DNA of 64,000 bases. Origin: Rachicladosporium sp. CCFEE 5018. Taxonomy: Eukaryota; Ascomycota; Dothideomycetes; Cladosporiales; Cladosporiaceae. Location of the stretch: NCBI GenBank assembly GCA_002077045.2, contig KZ111141.1:129411-193410 (forward strand), read 5' to 3'. The position numbers and the translations under genes were made by a program. This document shows positions 21,728 through 30,089 of the stretch, one piece after another (within the stretch, counting starts at the first letter, position 1; the number at the start of each line of letters is the position of its first letter). The notes under the pieces were generated by a model. That model searched no databases and was not told where the DNA came from. It saw nothing but the letters and a program-made list of their open reading frames with translations.

Positions 21728-22481
21728 ATGGTATGATCGCGCCCATCCGAGCTTCATTGCGTACCCCGCCATGAGGCAGCGAAGAAAACAAGCCTCACGT
21801 GGAAGACAACATGGCTCGGCGAATTCTACTGACATTGAGGGACCATGCAGGCGGATTCATTGACTGAAGAGCAAGTGTCGGAGTTCAAGGAGGCGTTCTC
21901 ACTCTTCGTAAGTTGCCAATCCTACTTCACCAAATTGACAATCGAGGTGCTGACATTGTGCAACAGGACAAAGACGGCGATGGTATGATCCCCTGAGCAA
22001 TCGCAATCGCAATCGACATTGCTTGCGACTAACACACTCCACCAGGCCAAATCACCACCAAAGAACTCGGCACGGTCATGCGCTCCCTCGGCCAAAACCC
22101 TTCCGAGTCCGAACTCCAAGACATGATCAACGAAGTCGACGCCGACAACAACGGCACGATCGACTTCCCCGAGTTCCTGACCATGATGGCGCGCAAGATG
22201 AAAGACACGGACTCCGAGGAGGAGATCCGCGAGGCCTTTAAAGTGTTTGACCGCGACAACAATGGGTTTATTTCGGCGGCGGAGCTGAGGCATGTCATGA
22301 CGAGTATTGGGGAGAAGCTGACGGATGATGAGGTGGATGAGATGATACGGGAGGCGGATCAGGATGGCGATGGGAGGATTGATTGTGAGTTGACCTGTCG
22401 TAGGGTGGGGTGGGTAAAGTGGTGTTCGCTAACGTGAGGTTTGCAGATAACGAGTTTGTGCAGTTGATGATGCAGAAGTAG
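21728..22481 (+). CDS. cmdA: Calmodulin
   Basis: Five exons: 21728-21730 (the ATG alone), 21851-21907, 21967-21982, 22046-22384 and 22447-22481, with GT-AG introns throughout and branch sites such as GACTAAC. The product is 149 residues, the standard length, beginning [20 protein letters not shown]. Four complete EF-hand loops are visible: DKDGDGQITTKE (from residue 21), [12 protein letters not shown] (57), [12 protein letters not shown] (94) and [12 protein letters not shown] (130). All calcium-ligand positions are filled. It is the universal calcium sensor acting on calcineurin, CaM kinases and myosins. The single-codon first exon is typical of ascomycete calmodulin genes and explains why a plain frame search misses the true start. 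It is divergent from tlg2. Confidence 0.98.
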
Positions 22482-23034
22482 GCGTGAGCTGTGGGGAGAG
22501 CGGATTCAGAGCTCCATTGCCCGGCATGCGCCCGAGTAGTGTGTCTTGCATGATCGATGTTAGTGGGCATGGTAGCGGGCACACACGATGTAAATGGTGG
22601 TCGAGTAGCGTCCGTCTGACACTTCGCAAGCGTGAGCACAGCGAGGTACTCGGTTTCAGTTTCTCCTAGACTGCCATCATGATCAATGACCTTACTTCCA
22701 CTCTCACTTTGCAAACATTCTTCGAATCTAATCTTCGATGTGTCTCCTATATTCACGGTACTACTCGTCACCCCTCAGTGCATCGTTCTGCTCCAGTGCG
22801 TGCGGCGCACGACAGCGATTGCCAATCGGGCCTCTGGGCATAGCGGACTCAGACATTTCATGAGAGCACGTGACTTGTCCACTTTGGGAAGGAACACCCC
22901 ACGTTCCTTCCGAATTTCGCTCTTTCAACTGCGATAAGTACGAAGTTTCCACGGCTTTTGGCTGCACGAAGGCCGCCTGGGGAACGTCAATCTGTACCAT
23001 AAACGAATGATGACACCCCAATATCATCCAATCA
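22482..23034. other. Intergenic upstream of the tRNA-Lys locus
   Basis: 553 bp between calmodulin and the tRNA-Lys gene. It holds the calmodulin 3' untranslated region. A CACGTG E-box-like hexamer lies at about 22868 and a CCAAT motif at about 23027-23031, immediately before the tRNA 5' end. Neither is proven to act. No gene is seen. Confidence 0.4.
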
Positions 23035-23170
23035 GCCCGGCTGTACGTTCGCCCGCATCTCCTTCCTCTTGATCCCTGCTAACGCTTACTGCAGAGCTCA
23101 ATCGGTAGAGCGTGAGACTCTTAGTATCACTGCGATCTCAAGGTCGCGGGTTCGACCCCCGCGTTGGGCT
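23035..23170 (+). tRNA. tRNA-Lys(CTT) with two intervening sequences, one intron-like at position 8/9
   Basis: Removing 23043-23094 and 23124-23134 leaves a perfect 73-nt tRNA. The parts are acceptor strand GCCCGGC (23035-23041), T8/A9, D-arm GCTC-AATCGGTA-GAGC, anticodon arm TGAGA-CTCTTAA-TCTCA with anticodon CTT, variable loop AGGTC, T-arm GCGGG-TTCGACC-CCCGC, acceptor strand GTTGGGC and discriminator T. The acceptor stem pairs in 7 of 7 positions (five Watson-Crick, two G-U). The 11-nt insert after A37 is the ordinary tRNA intron removed by tRNA splicing endonuclease. The 52-nt insert after T8 is not an ordinary tRNA intron. It starts GTACGT, carries GCTAAC and ends CAG, like the mRNA introns of this window. 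The B box (GGTTCGACCCC) is intact. The A box is split and reads GAGCTCAATCGG in the unspliced gene. Without the first segment the gene lacks a 5' acceptor strand. Confidence 0.8.
23043..23094 (+). other. Spliceosomal-type intron inside the tRNA-Lys gene (candidate)
   Basis: A 52-nt segment between T8 and A9 of the tRNA. It has donor GTACGT, a pyrimidine-rich middle, branch-site-like CTGCTAACG at 23077-23085 and acceptor TACTGCAG. Length and signals match protein-gene introns nearby. The ZIP transporter intron at 41808-41860 also starts GTACGT, is 53 nt long and shares the nonamer GCTAACGCT before its CAG. Removal is inferred from tRNA folding only; no transcript evidence is available. Confidence 0.7.
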
Positions 23171-23200
23171 CACTCAACGCTATCGCCACAGGCGAGAAGG

Positions 23201-23222
23201 AAGACCTTCTTTTGGTCTTTTT
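23201..23222 (+). terminator. Likely RNA polymerase III terminator of the tRNA gene
   Basis: Thirty bases after the tRNA 3' end there is a T4 run (23210-23213) and then a T5 run (23218-23222), the normal Pol III stop signal. The runs are arranged in a 6-bp hairpin AAGACC-TTCTTTT-GGTCTT. This supports Pol III transcription of the locus even though the 52-nt insert looks like a Pol II intron. Confidence 0.6.
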
Positions 23223-23367
23223 GCCTCATATCATCTGACGCAGGAAGGAGCAGACCAGCCTCCACGCAGGACACGTCTTGGGCAAGGGCGGGGCTTGGCG
23301 ATAGCTACCAACTCTGAATTACCTCCACTCTATGGATTTTCATGCTGCCCCGCGAAGGACTCGCGTT

Positions 23368-23421
23368 GTAAGCTTCACCGTCGCCCACACATGCCTGACC
23401 CTCTCCTAACAACTTCTCCAG
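23368..23421 (+). other. Intron-like segment splitting the second tRNA 3'-end copy (candidate)
   Basis: 54 nt with donor GTAAGC, two branch-like sites (CCTGACC and TCCTAAC) and acceptor TTCTCCAG. It separates CGCGTT from GGGCTCACT. Its removal recreates the junction found unbroken at the end of the intact tRNA-Lys gene. The sequence just upstream, CGCGA-AGGAC-TCGCG, can form a T-arm-like hairpin but lacks a B box, so this copy is at best a degenerate tRNA relic. Confidence 0.5.
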
Positions 23422-23440
23422 GGGCTCACTCAACGCTATC

Positions 23441-24545
23441 ATCTCAGATGATAATCAGACCATTCTTTTGCACCTTTTGCTATGCTTTGCGTACAAGATG
23501 GCGATCCTTTTACTCTCCTGGAACCCTGAAGGTCTCATCGAGGAGCGTTGCTTGTCAATGCACTGCCTTTTCGCGCTATCATTGAATGGACCGGTAGAGC
23601 ACTGTCGAGACGACGTTGCGAGATGCAAACCTTCATCCAGATTCTCTTGACAATGAAGGGCTACAGTACTCTCCAGACTATTGGAACAGCTGAAGTCGAT
23701 GTCCACAATTCCCCGGCCGATCCGACAGGCTAGTAAACGACCACTACACAGAGGACATGTTACACAGGGCAATCCTGAGCTTGTGCACTCAGCTTCGAAG
23801 CATGGACGCCGTTCACCATGATCCTTCGACGATGCTCAGGTCAGCTGAAAAGGCTTGCCACAACAAAGCACTACGATCCTCGAGTCATGGCCCTGGTCCT
23901 GAGGCACGCGCGGCTGACAAACGCAATATGTTCTTACCTGGATCCTGGACCATAAGCGAGGTCTGCAACCTCGCATTGCGCAAATACAGCATGGCAAGCA
24001 CGTATAGCTGGTGTGGCAGCTGGAGTTGGGGCTCACGCGAACGATGAAAGAAGCGAACCACTCAAGACGTTCACGCGAGTGACATTGCTAGTGTATAATA
24101 CACTGCGCTACGGAATCGCTGTCCGTGCTAACTATAGTATAAGAGTTCCTGGAGCAGAGAACACTCTCTCCAACAGCTCACATGCTGGCCTACCATGGCG
24201 GCGCTGCATAGAGCAGTATCCTCCATCACGGCGACTCGCTGAGTGGTTCGCTTTCTTCTGCCATCCGTCTGGGGCTGAAAGAAACCCAGCATTCGCATTC
24301 GGGCCCGGGCGCGTGCCGACTGCCATATACTGGCTAATGGCAATTTGCAACCAATGCACGCCACCGCGCTGGAAGTAAAGCTGCCCATGTTTGCGTTGAT
24401 CTGCCCGAGTCGGCACCCAGGTTTGTATCCGAGTTCTCTGTACCGAGATTCCTCCAATATCCTTCCCTGCTTTCATAACCGTTTCTCTGTCCGTTTGCAT
24501 TTCTCGTACGTCACATGGGCTCAAGCTATTGGCTTCGGAATTATC
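23441..24545. other. Intergenic, no gene recognised
   Basis: 1.1 kb between the tRNA repeat region and the GMC-hydrolase gene. Frames on both strands overlap without family features. The last few hundred bases presumably hold the promoter of the GMC-hydrolase gene. Confidence 0.45.
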
Positions 24546-27500
24546 ATGGCGGAGAGAAGTATTTGGACCGCTGCACGCACACTCCTCGCTGTCTACACGC
24601 TGGTCATCACACTCGTCTGGAACTTCCTCCCGGCGATACGTATCAGCTTGCTGGAGTACGAACGACACAAGAAACCGCCATCACGCATCGGCAAGCCTCT
24701 GCACACGATCCGTGACTCCTACGACGTCGTCGTAATCGGTTCAGGCTATGGCGGCGGTGTCGCGGCCAGCAGGATGGCGCGTGCTCAGCCAAAGCAAAGT
24801 GTTTGCGTGCTCGAGCGCGGTCTCGAGCGCTGGCCGGGCGAATAATCTAGCAGTACTTTCTCGGTGCTACGAAACCTGTGTACTATAGGACATATCGACA
24901 TTGCATGGCTGAAAGGAATCGCCATCCGCCTTGGTGACCCGACTGGACTGTATCGGTGGTTCTGCGCTGGCTCTTCGAATGCCTTCGTTGGCAATGGTGG
25001 GTGACATGTACGAGAGTACACTACCCGGAATGGAGGCTCACTGACGAGCAGGTCTGGGTGGCACGAGCCTGATCAACGCGAATGTGTACTTACGGCCACG
25101 ACCTGAGACGTTCACATGGCCTGCGTGGCCAGCCGAACTGCGTCAGCCTTGCGAGCTTGATAGATGTGCGCACTTCCTCGCACCCTCATATACTATCCAC
25201 TGACGGACGTCAGACTTCAATCGTGCAGAAGCGATGCTTGAGCCACAGAGCTATCCCAAGAGCCGCGAGTCAATCCGCAAGTATTCGGTCTTCAAGGAAC
25301 AGGCTCACCTGGCCGGTCTGGGCAATCGCTTCGTGCCTGCGAAGCAGACGGTCGCCTTTGAAGACAGAATCAATGCTACAGGCGTGCACATGCGAGCTAG
25401 TACTCTCAGTGGTCAGGACAGCACTGGACTTAATGATGGTAGCAAGAACAGTGTGCTTGCTACCTACTTAGCTGATGCGTGGTGTTTCGGAGCAGAGATG
25501 TATGACTATTCAGACTCAGCCATAAATCCCATCCTGACCAGTGACCTAGACATTGCGGCTGCGACGTGCGATACATCAACAAGCATCCCAAGACTGGTTG
25601 GCTGATCTACTATCGACGGACTGAGTCCGAGAAGTCCTGGCTATGGTCACGAAGACCTCATGACAGCCTTCGTTGGGTCCATGCAAAGAAAGTCGTATTC
25701 CTTGGCGCTGGCTCACTGGGGTCCACAGAGATCATCCTTCGTAGCAAGGTGCAGGGTCTACCAGTCAGCCCGATGGTGGGTAAGGGCCTGAGTGGCAACG
25801 GTGGCTTCTTGGGCTTTGCATACGATCTAAATCGGCGGGTGGATGCTGTTGGACAGCATGGCCTGAAGCACAGCCCTCCTGGACCGACCATAAGCGGCAT
25901 GCTAGACTGCAGAACCAGCGAAGACTACGAGGAAGGCTTCATCGTGCAGGATGGCACGTTCCCTCTCGTCATGTCTGACTTCTTTCGCCTCGTCAAGACT
26001 TTCTTACGCAGAGCGTCTCCGCCACAGCAAAGCACACTTCGCATACTCGGACGGTTCATCGACATCCTGAACCCAGCTTCATCAGCGATGCAACGAAGTC
26101 AGGTCTATCTCGTGCAGAGCCATGACGATGCAACAGGATCCATGACACTGCAGCACGATAATGCTGCGCTCAATGTGCAAGATGTCGATCGCAAACCCAA
26201 CCTCGCCCGGATCAAAGCTCTTCTGATCAAGGTGACACATGCTCTCGACGGCGTTTTCATGGAGCAAGGCTTCAAGGTGATAGTACACATCCTCGGAGGC
26301 CTTGGGATGGCGGACGATGGCTCAGGCCGCACGGGCTCAACGACTCACACTGGCGAGCTCTTCACAGGTAATAGCTCCGAGACTCATGCTGGCCTGTACG
26401 TCGTCGATGGTGCTGTGGTGCCTAGATCACTGGGCGCGAATCCGTTCGCGACGATCACGGCGCTCGCGGAACGTAGTGTTGAGACTGCGGCACTTCGGCT
26501 TGACTGCATGATTGATCTGGAGTCGAAGGCGAACTTTGACAAAACCTGGGAGACATGTTCTCGTGCGGTGCCCAGTACACTGCAATTCTTCGAAACAATG
26601 ACAGGCGATATCTGTTTATCCGGAACTCGGTCACAGATTACCTTGAACGCATTCATCGTCGTTCAGCAATCGGCTGATATCTTCGAGGGTGCACTATATG
26701 GCACTCTCGAGTGCGATGGGATCTCGCAGGAACAGCTCGTGATCAGAGAGGGTAGCTTCGAGCCGTTCGTTGTGGACGCTTCGGAATCCGAGCAGATGGT
26801 AATGGCTTACGACTTCACTGCTTTTGATAGTAGCGGCAATGCGTATGAGTTTCGGTGTCGGAAGGTCTTCAACCCCTCCGTGGGTATGTTTGTACGCAAG
26901 CTCTGGTTCGCATCTACCACGATGACGGTCGATATCATCACTCCAAAGGGAGTCTCGTATGCACGTGGCGAGCTTCAAATTGATCCCCCGGGGGTCTTGA
27001 ACATGGTGTGTTCTATGAGAGCTACCGGACGTAGCCATGCGGAACGCTGGAGGACAATGATGAGCTTTTTGTTTCTCTTCGTCCGGAGGCTGTCGTTAGT
27101 GTTCTTTCCAAGGCTGGCGCCCATTCAGTACCCTCCTACAATGTACCGCAATGGAGCTCTATCGACGAAGCACCAAAGTGACGAAGATGCAGTGCACACC
27201 ATCACAGCCTCCGATGGTGTCACCTCGACGCTTCGAATGTGGAAGCCCACCAACAAGGCGGCAACTACTCCGCTACAGGACATCTTCTTCATACCCGGCA
27301 GCGCTGTCAACCATCTCATCTTCGCCTCACCATACATGAATGAGAACGCCATCGTCTACTTCACCAGCAGAGGTTACCGCTGCTGGTGTCTGACCACACG
27401 CTTCGGCCGAGACGAGGGCAACGCTACGAAGCTGAAATGTACGAGCTACAGTGCACGCCTTGACATTGCGGCAGCACTGGCAGAGCCTCGACGTTTGGTG

Positions 27501-28259
27501 GGTCCAACGGCCCCACGCCCATATGTAGTGGCGCACTGCGTTGGCTCACTCGCACTCGCTAGTGGCTTACTCGATGGGACGATTCCTGCCTCCTGGCTTG
27601 CAGGTGTGACTGCGTCGGCGACCTTCTTTACACCATGTCTAGGTCCACTGAGCACTTGGAAAGCGTTGCTCCCGTTGACTAGTCTGTACCGCCTCATCAC
27701 AGGCGATGATTGGTACGCGTGCGATTCACCGGCAGACGCAAGGTGGATTCAGCGCCTACTAGACAACGTCCTCCGCTTCTATCCGCACGCCTCACCTCGC
27801 GAGGTCTGCAGCTCCAACGTCTGCCATCGCTGCAATCTCGTCTTCGGTAGACTGTGGAACCACGCAAATCTCAACGAAGCGACGCACCTCCACCTCGACG
27901 AGTTCTTCGGTGGCATACACACCACTTGCCTGCAGCTACTCGCGGACATGGGTCGCAAGCAAGTCGTCACGGACGATCGCGGGCGTTCGCTTGTGACGGG
28001 AAAGAATCTGGCCAGGCTAGCTGGACTGCCTGTGCTGCTCCTTTCAGGCTCGGAGAATGTCGTGTATCCTCCGGTGACTACGATGAAGACTTGGGAAATG
28101 CTTAGAGAGCGGTTTGGCGATGAGATGGTGAGGAGATGGGTGATCGAGGGAGTTGGACATCTTGATCTGTGGATTAGTGACAAGGCTGCTGAGAAGGGAG
28201 GGGCATTCGGGGTGGTGCTCGAGGAGATCCGGCGGGTGACTGAGAGGGCGGAGCAGTAG
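24546..28259 (+). pseudogene. GMC/cholesterol-oxidase-like oxidoreductase fused to an alpha/beta hydrolase, one in-frame stop
   Basis: Four exons fit: 24546-24996, 25052-25165, 25214-25499 and 25550-28259, all GT-AG. Together they give 1,186 codons with one interruption, TAA at 24843-24845 (codon 100), where relatives continue P-G-E-Y-P. The N-terminus has a membrane segment (about residues 8-30), then the FAD fold (SYDVVVIGSGYGGGVAASRM, about 57-76), AFVGNGLGGTSLINANVYL, and VVFLGAGSLGSTEIILRS, ending with YVVDGAVVPRSLGANPFATI. From about residue 815 an alpha/beta hydrolase domain follows, with nucleophile elbow VVAHCVGSLALA (Cys at the usual Ser position) and a late His in EGVGHLDLW. This two-domain layout is known from actinobacteria and fungi and suggests sterol or steroid-like lipid oxidation. 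All introns are intact, so the gene is either recently disrupted or the stop is an error. Confidence 0.8.
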
Positions 28260-28661
28260 CGCAGGTCACGACTTATCAAATGAACACCGACGACTGTCCA
28301 CTTCACATGCCCGTGATATCCACTATGATGGTGGGCAATCGAGCAGTATAGTTGCAGCATCGAGGAGATCCATTAGGTAAGCGGCGAGGAAAATGATGCC
28401 GTTTTGGGAAATAGTTCACGCTTTCTCCTCCTGGTACTTCTACTCAGTCACCTCCCATCTAGACTGGCCGACTGTATACCACGCTGACAGCCGCCCGACG
28501 TCTCGTCTGATGAACAGTGGTAGCATAGCATGATATGAGCCACCAAGTCGCCTATAACAATGTAAGTCGAGGAAAGTAAAGCAGTCTTCTACTCTTGTCA
28601 CCATCGTGCTCTCCTTCATTCACTGTGTCTCCATATTCAAGCACGGTCAAGAGTCCCGAAC
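28260..28661. promoter_or_regulatory. Promoter region of the Rieske oxygenase gene
   Basis: 402 bp between the end of the GMC-hydrolase gene and the Rieske oxygenase start, both plus strand. A CT-rich tract near 28590-28640 just before the ATG resembles the pyrimidine-rich leader of many fungal promoters. No specific factor site is assigned. Confidence 0.3.
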
Positions 28662-29996
28662 ATGGCAACTTCAGTCCTGTCCGCTGCCAGCAGCTTTCTG
28701 AGCTTTCCTTACAAGCCGACCGTTGAGCCCTACAAAGTTCGCGACATCCCCAAAGGCGCCACCCAGTACGACAGCAAAGCTACCGTCCGCGCCTTGCCCT
28801 CGTCATGGTACACTTCCGCCGAGATATACGCCATCGAGCGCCGCGCAATTTTCTCCAAGCGATGGCTCTTCATGACCCACCGTAGCCGCTTCAAGGAAGC
28901 CGGCGATTTCCTGCGCTACGAGTTCGCTGGCTTTGACGTAAATATCGTGCTGGACCGAAGCGGCAAGATCAACGCCTTTCACAACGTCTGCAGGCATCGC
29001 GCGTACCCTGTGATCGAAGCGAAAGAAGGGAACAAGAAGATCCTTTCCTGTAGGTATCATGGCTGGTCGTATGGTCTCGACGGCAAGCTGGCGAAGGCTC
29101 CACTGTTCCAGGACTTCCCTGACTTCGACAAGTCCGCCAACGGTCTCCTACCGGTGCACGTTCATATCGACTGCAATAATTTCATCTACATCAATCTCGA
29201 CGCCTCGCCCACGCCAATCCTATGGTCCAAAGACTTTGACTCCGTGGATCGCCAGGCTCGCTTCGCAGACATCACCTTTGCCGACTACGAGCTCGACCAC
29301 ACGTACGAGATGCAAGGCCACTACAACTGGAAGCTGCTCGCAGACAACTTCAACGAGTGCTACCACTGCAAGACGACGCACGTCGACATCCCTACATTCT
29401 TCACAATAGATTCGCACGATCTGGACGCAAAGGACGGCCATATGCAGCACGACTCTGGCACCACTGAAGAACAGCGGCGCAAGGGTCTGAGCCTCTCGAC
29501 CACGTACTTCTTCCCCAATGCCTCCATGAATGTCACGCCGCATTTCATGATGTTACAGAAGTTCTTGCCGAGTAGTGCTACAGAAAGTAGGATGAGCTAC
29601 GAGATTTACCGTAATAAGAAGTCGAGCGAGCATGACTTCAAGTTGATCTCGGAGATGTATGCAAGGGTTATGGCGGAGGATAAGGACTTGTGTGCTGGGC
29701 AGCAGAAGAATCTGGACGCTGGAGTTTATGAGGCGGGGGAGCTGCATCCCAGGTGTAAGTCGAAGCCTGTTCATTGCGGGGTGGGATTTACTGACATCTC
29801 GACAGGGGAGAAGGGGCCTCTATACGTGCAGAGCCAGGTGCGCGAGGCTGTGACCGAGCACTTTGAGCTGGAGAGGAAGGCTGGAAAGCAGATCTGGCCG
29901 GCGAAGCATACGTCTGTGGCCGAGATCGGCGGAGAGGAGGATATCTGCGCTGCGCTGGAGAACTGTGCCGAGGATAGGAAGGAGTTGGTGTGGTAG
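28662..29996 (+). CDS. Rieske-type (choline monooxygenase-like) aromatic ring-hydroxylating oxygenase, alpha subunit
   Basis: Single exon, 444 residues. The Rieske 2Fe-2S ligands are C110-x-H112 (HNVCRHRAYP) and C130-x2-H133 (LSCRYHGWSYG). The mononuclear iron site is LLADNFNECYHCKTTHVDIP, with H235 and H240 preceded by the bridging N/E region. Both cofactor sites are complete, so the enzyme should be active. Fungal members are often labelled choline monooxygenase-like. Substrates in the family include quaternary amines and aromatics, and the sequence does not tell which applies here. No signal peptide, so a cytosolic enzyme needing a separate reductase is expected. It lies between a disrupted GMC-hydrolase gene and a disrupted GH79 gene, and unlike them shows no damage. 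Confidence 0.9.
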   Translation: MATSVLSAASSFLSFPYKPTVEPYKVRDIPKGATQYDSKATVRALPSSWYTSAEIYAIERRAIFSKRWLFMTHRSRFKEAGDFLRYEFAGFDVNIVLDRSGKINAFHNVCRHRAYPVIEAKEGNKKILSCRYHGWSYGLDGKLAKAPLFQDFPDFDKSANGLLPVHVHIDCNNFIYINLDASPTPILWSKDFDSVDRQARFADITFADYELDHTYEMQGHYNWKLLADNFNECYHCKTTHVDIPTFFTIDSHDLDAKDGHMQHDSGTTEEQRRKGLSLSTTYFFPNASMNVTPHFMMLQKFLPSSATESRMSYEIYRNKKSSEHDFKLISEMYARVMAEDKDLCAGQQKNLDAGVYEAGELHPRCKSKPVHCGVGFTDISTGEKGPLYVQSQVREAVTEHFELERKAGKQIWPAKHTSVAEIGGEEDICAALENCAEDRKELVW

Positions 29997-30089
29997 GTAT
30001 AGCAGCCTGTAGCAGTTTTCGTCACAGTGGGACTGTTGGTGTACGTTTTCTAATCTAGTCTTCCCTCGCTGCTACAGTGGCTCCTCCGC

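Larger units (their letters stand above)
23166..23440 (+). repeat. Direct repeat of the tRNA 3' end and flank (19 bp, two copies)
   Basis: GGGCTCACTCAACGCTATC occurs at 23166-23184, where its first five bases are the tRNA 3' end, and again at 23422-23440. Skipping 23368-23421 before the second copy extends the match to 25 nt by adding CGCGTT. The 237 bp between the copies show no coding feature. Confidence 0.85.
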
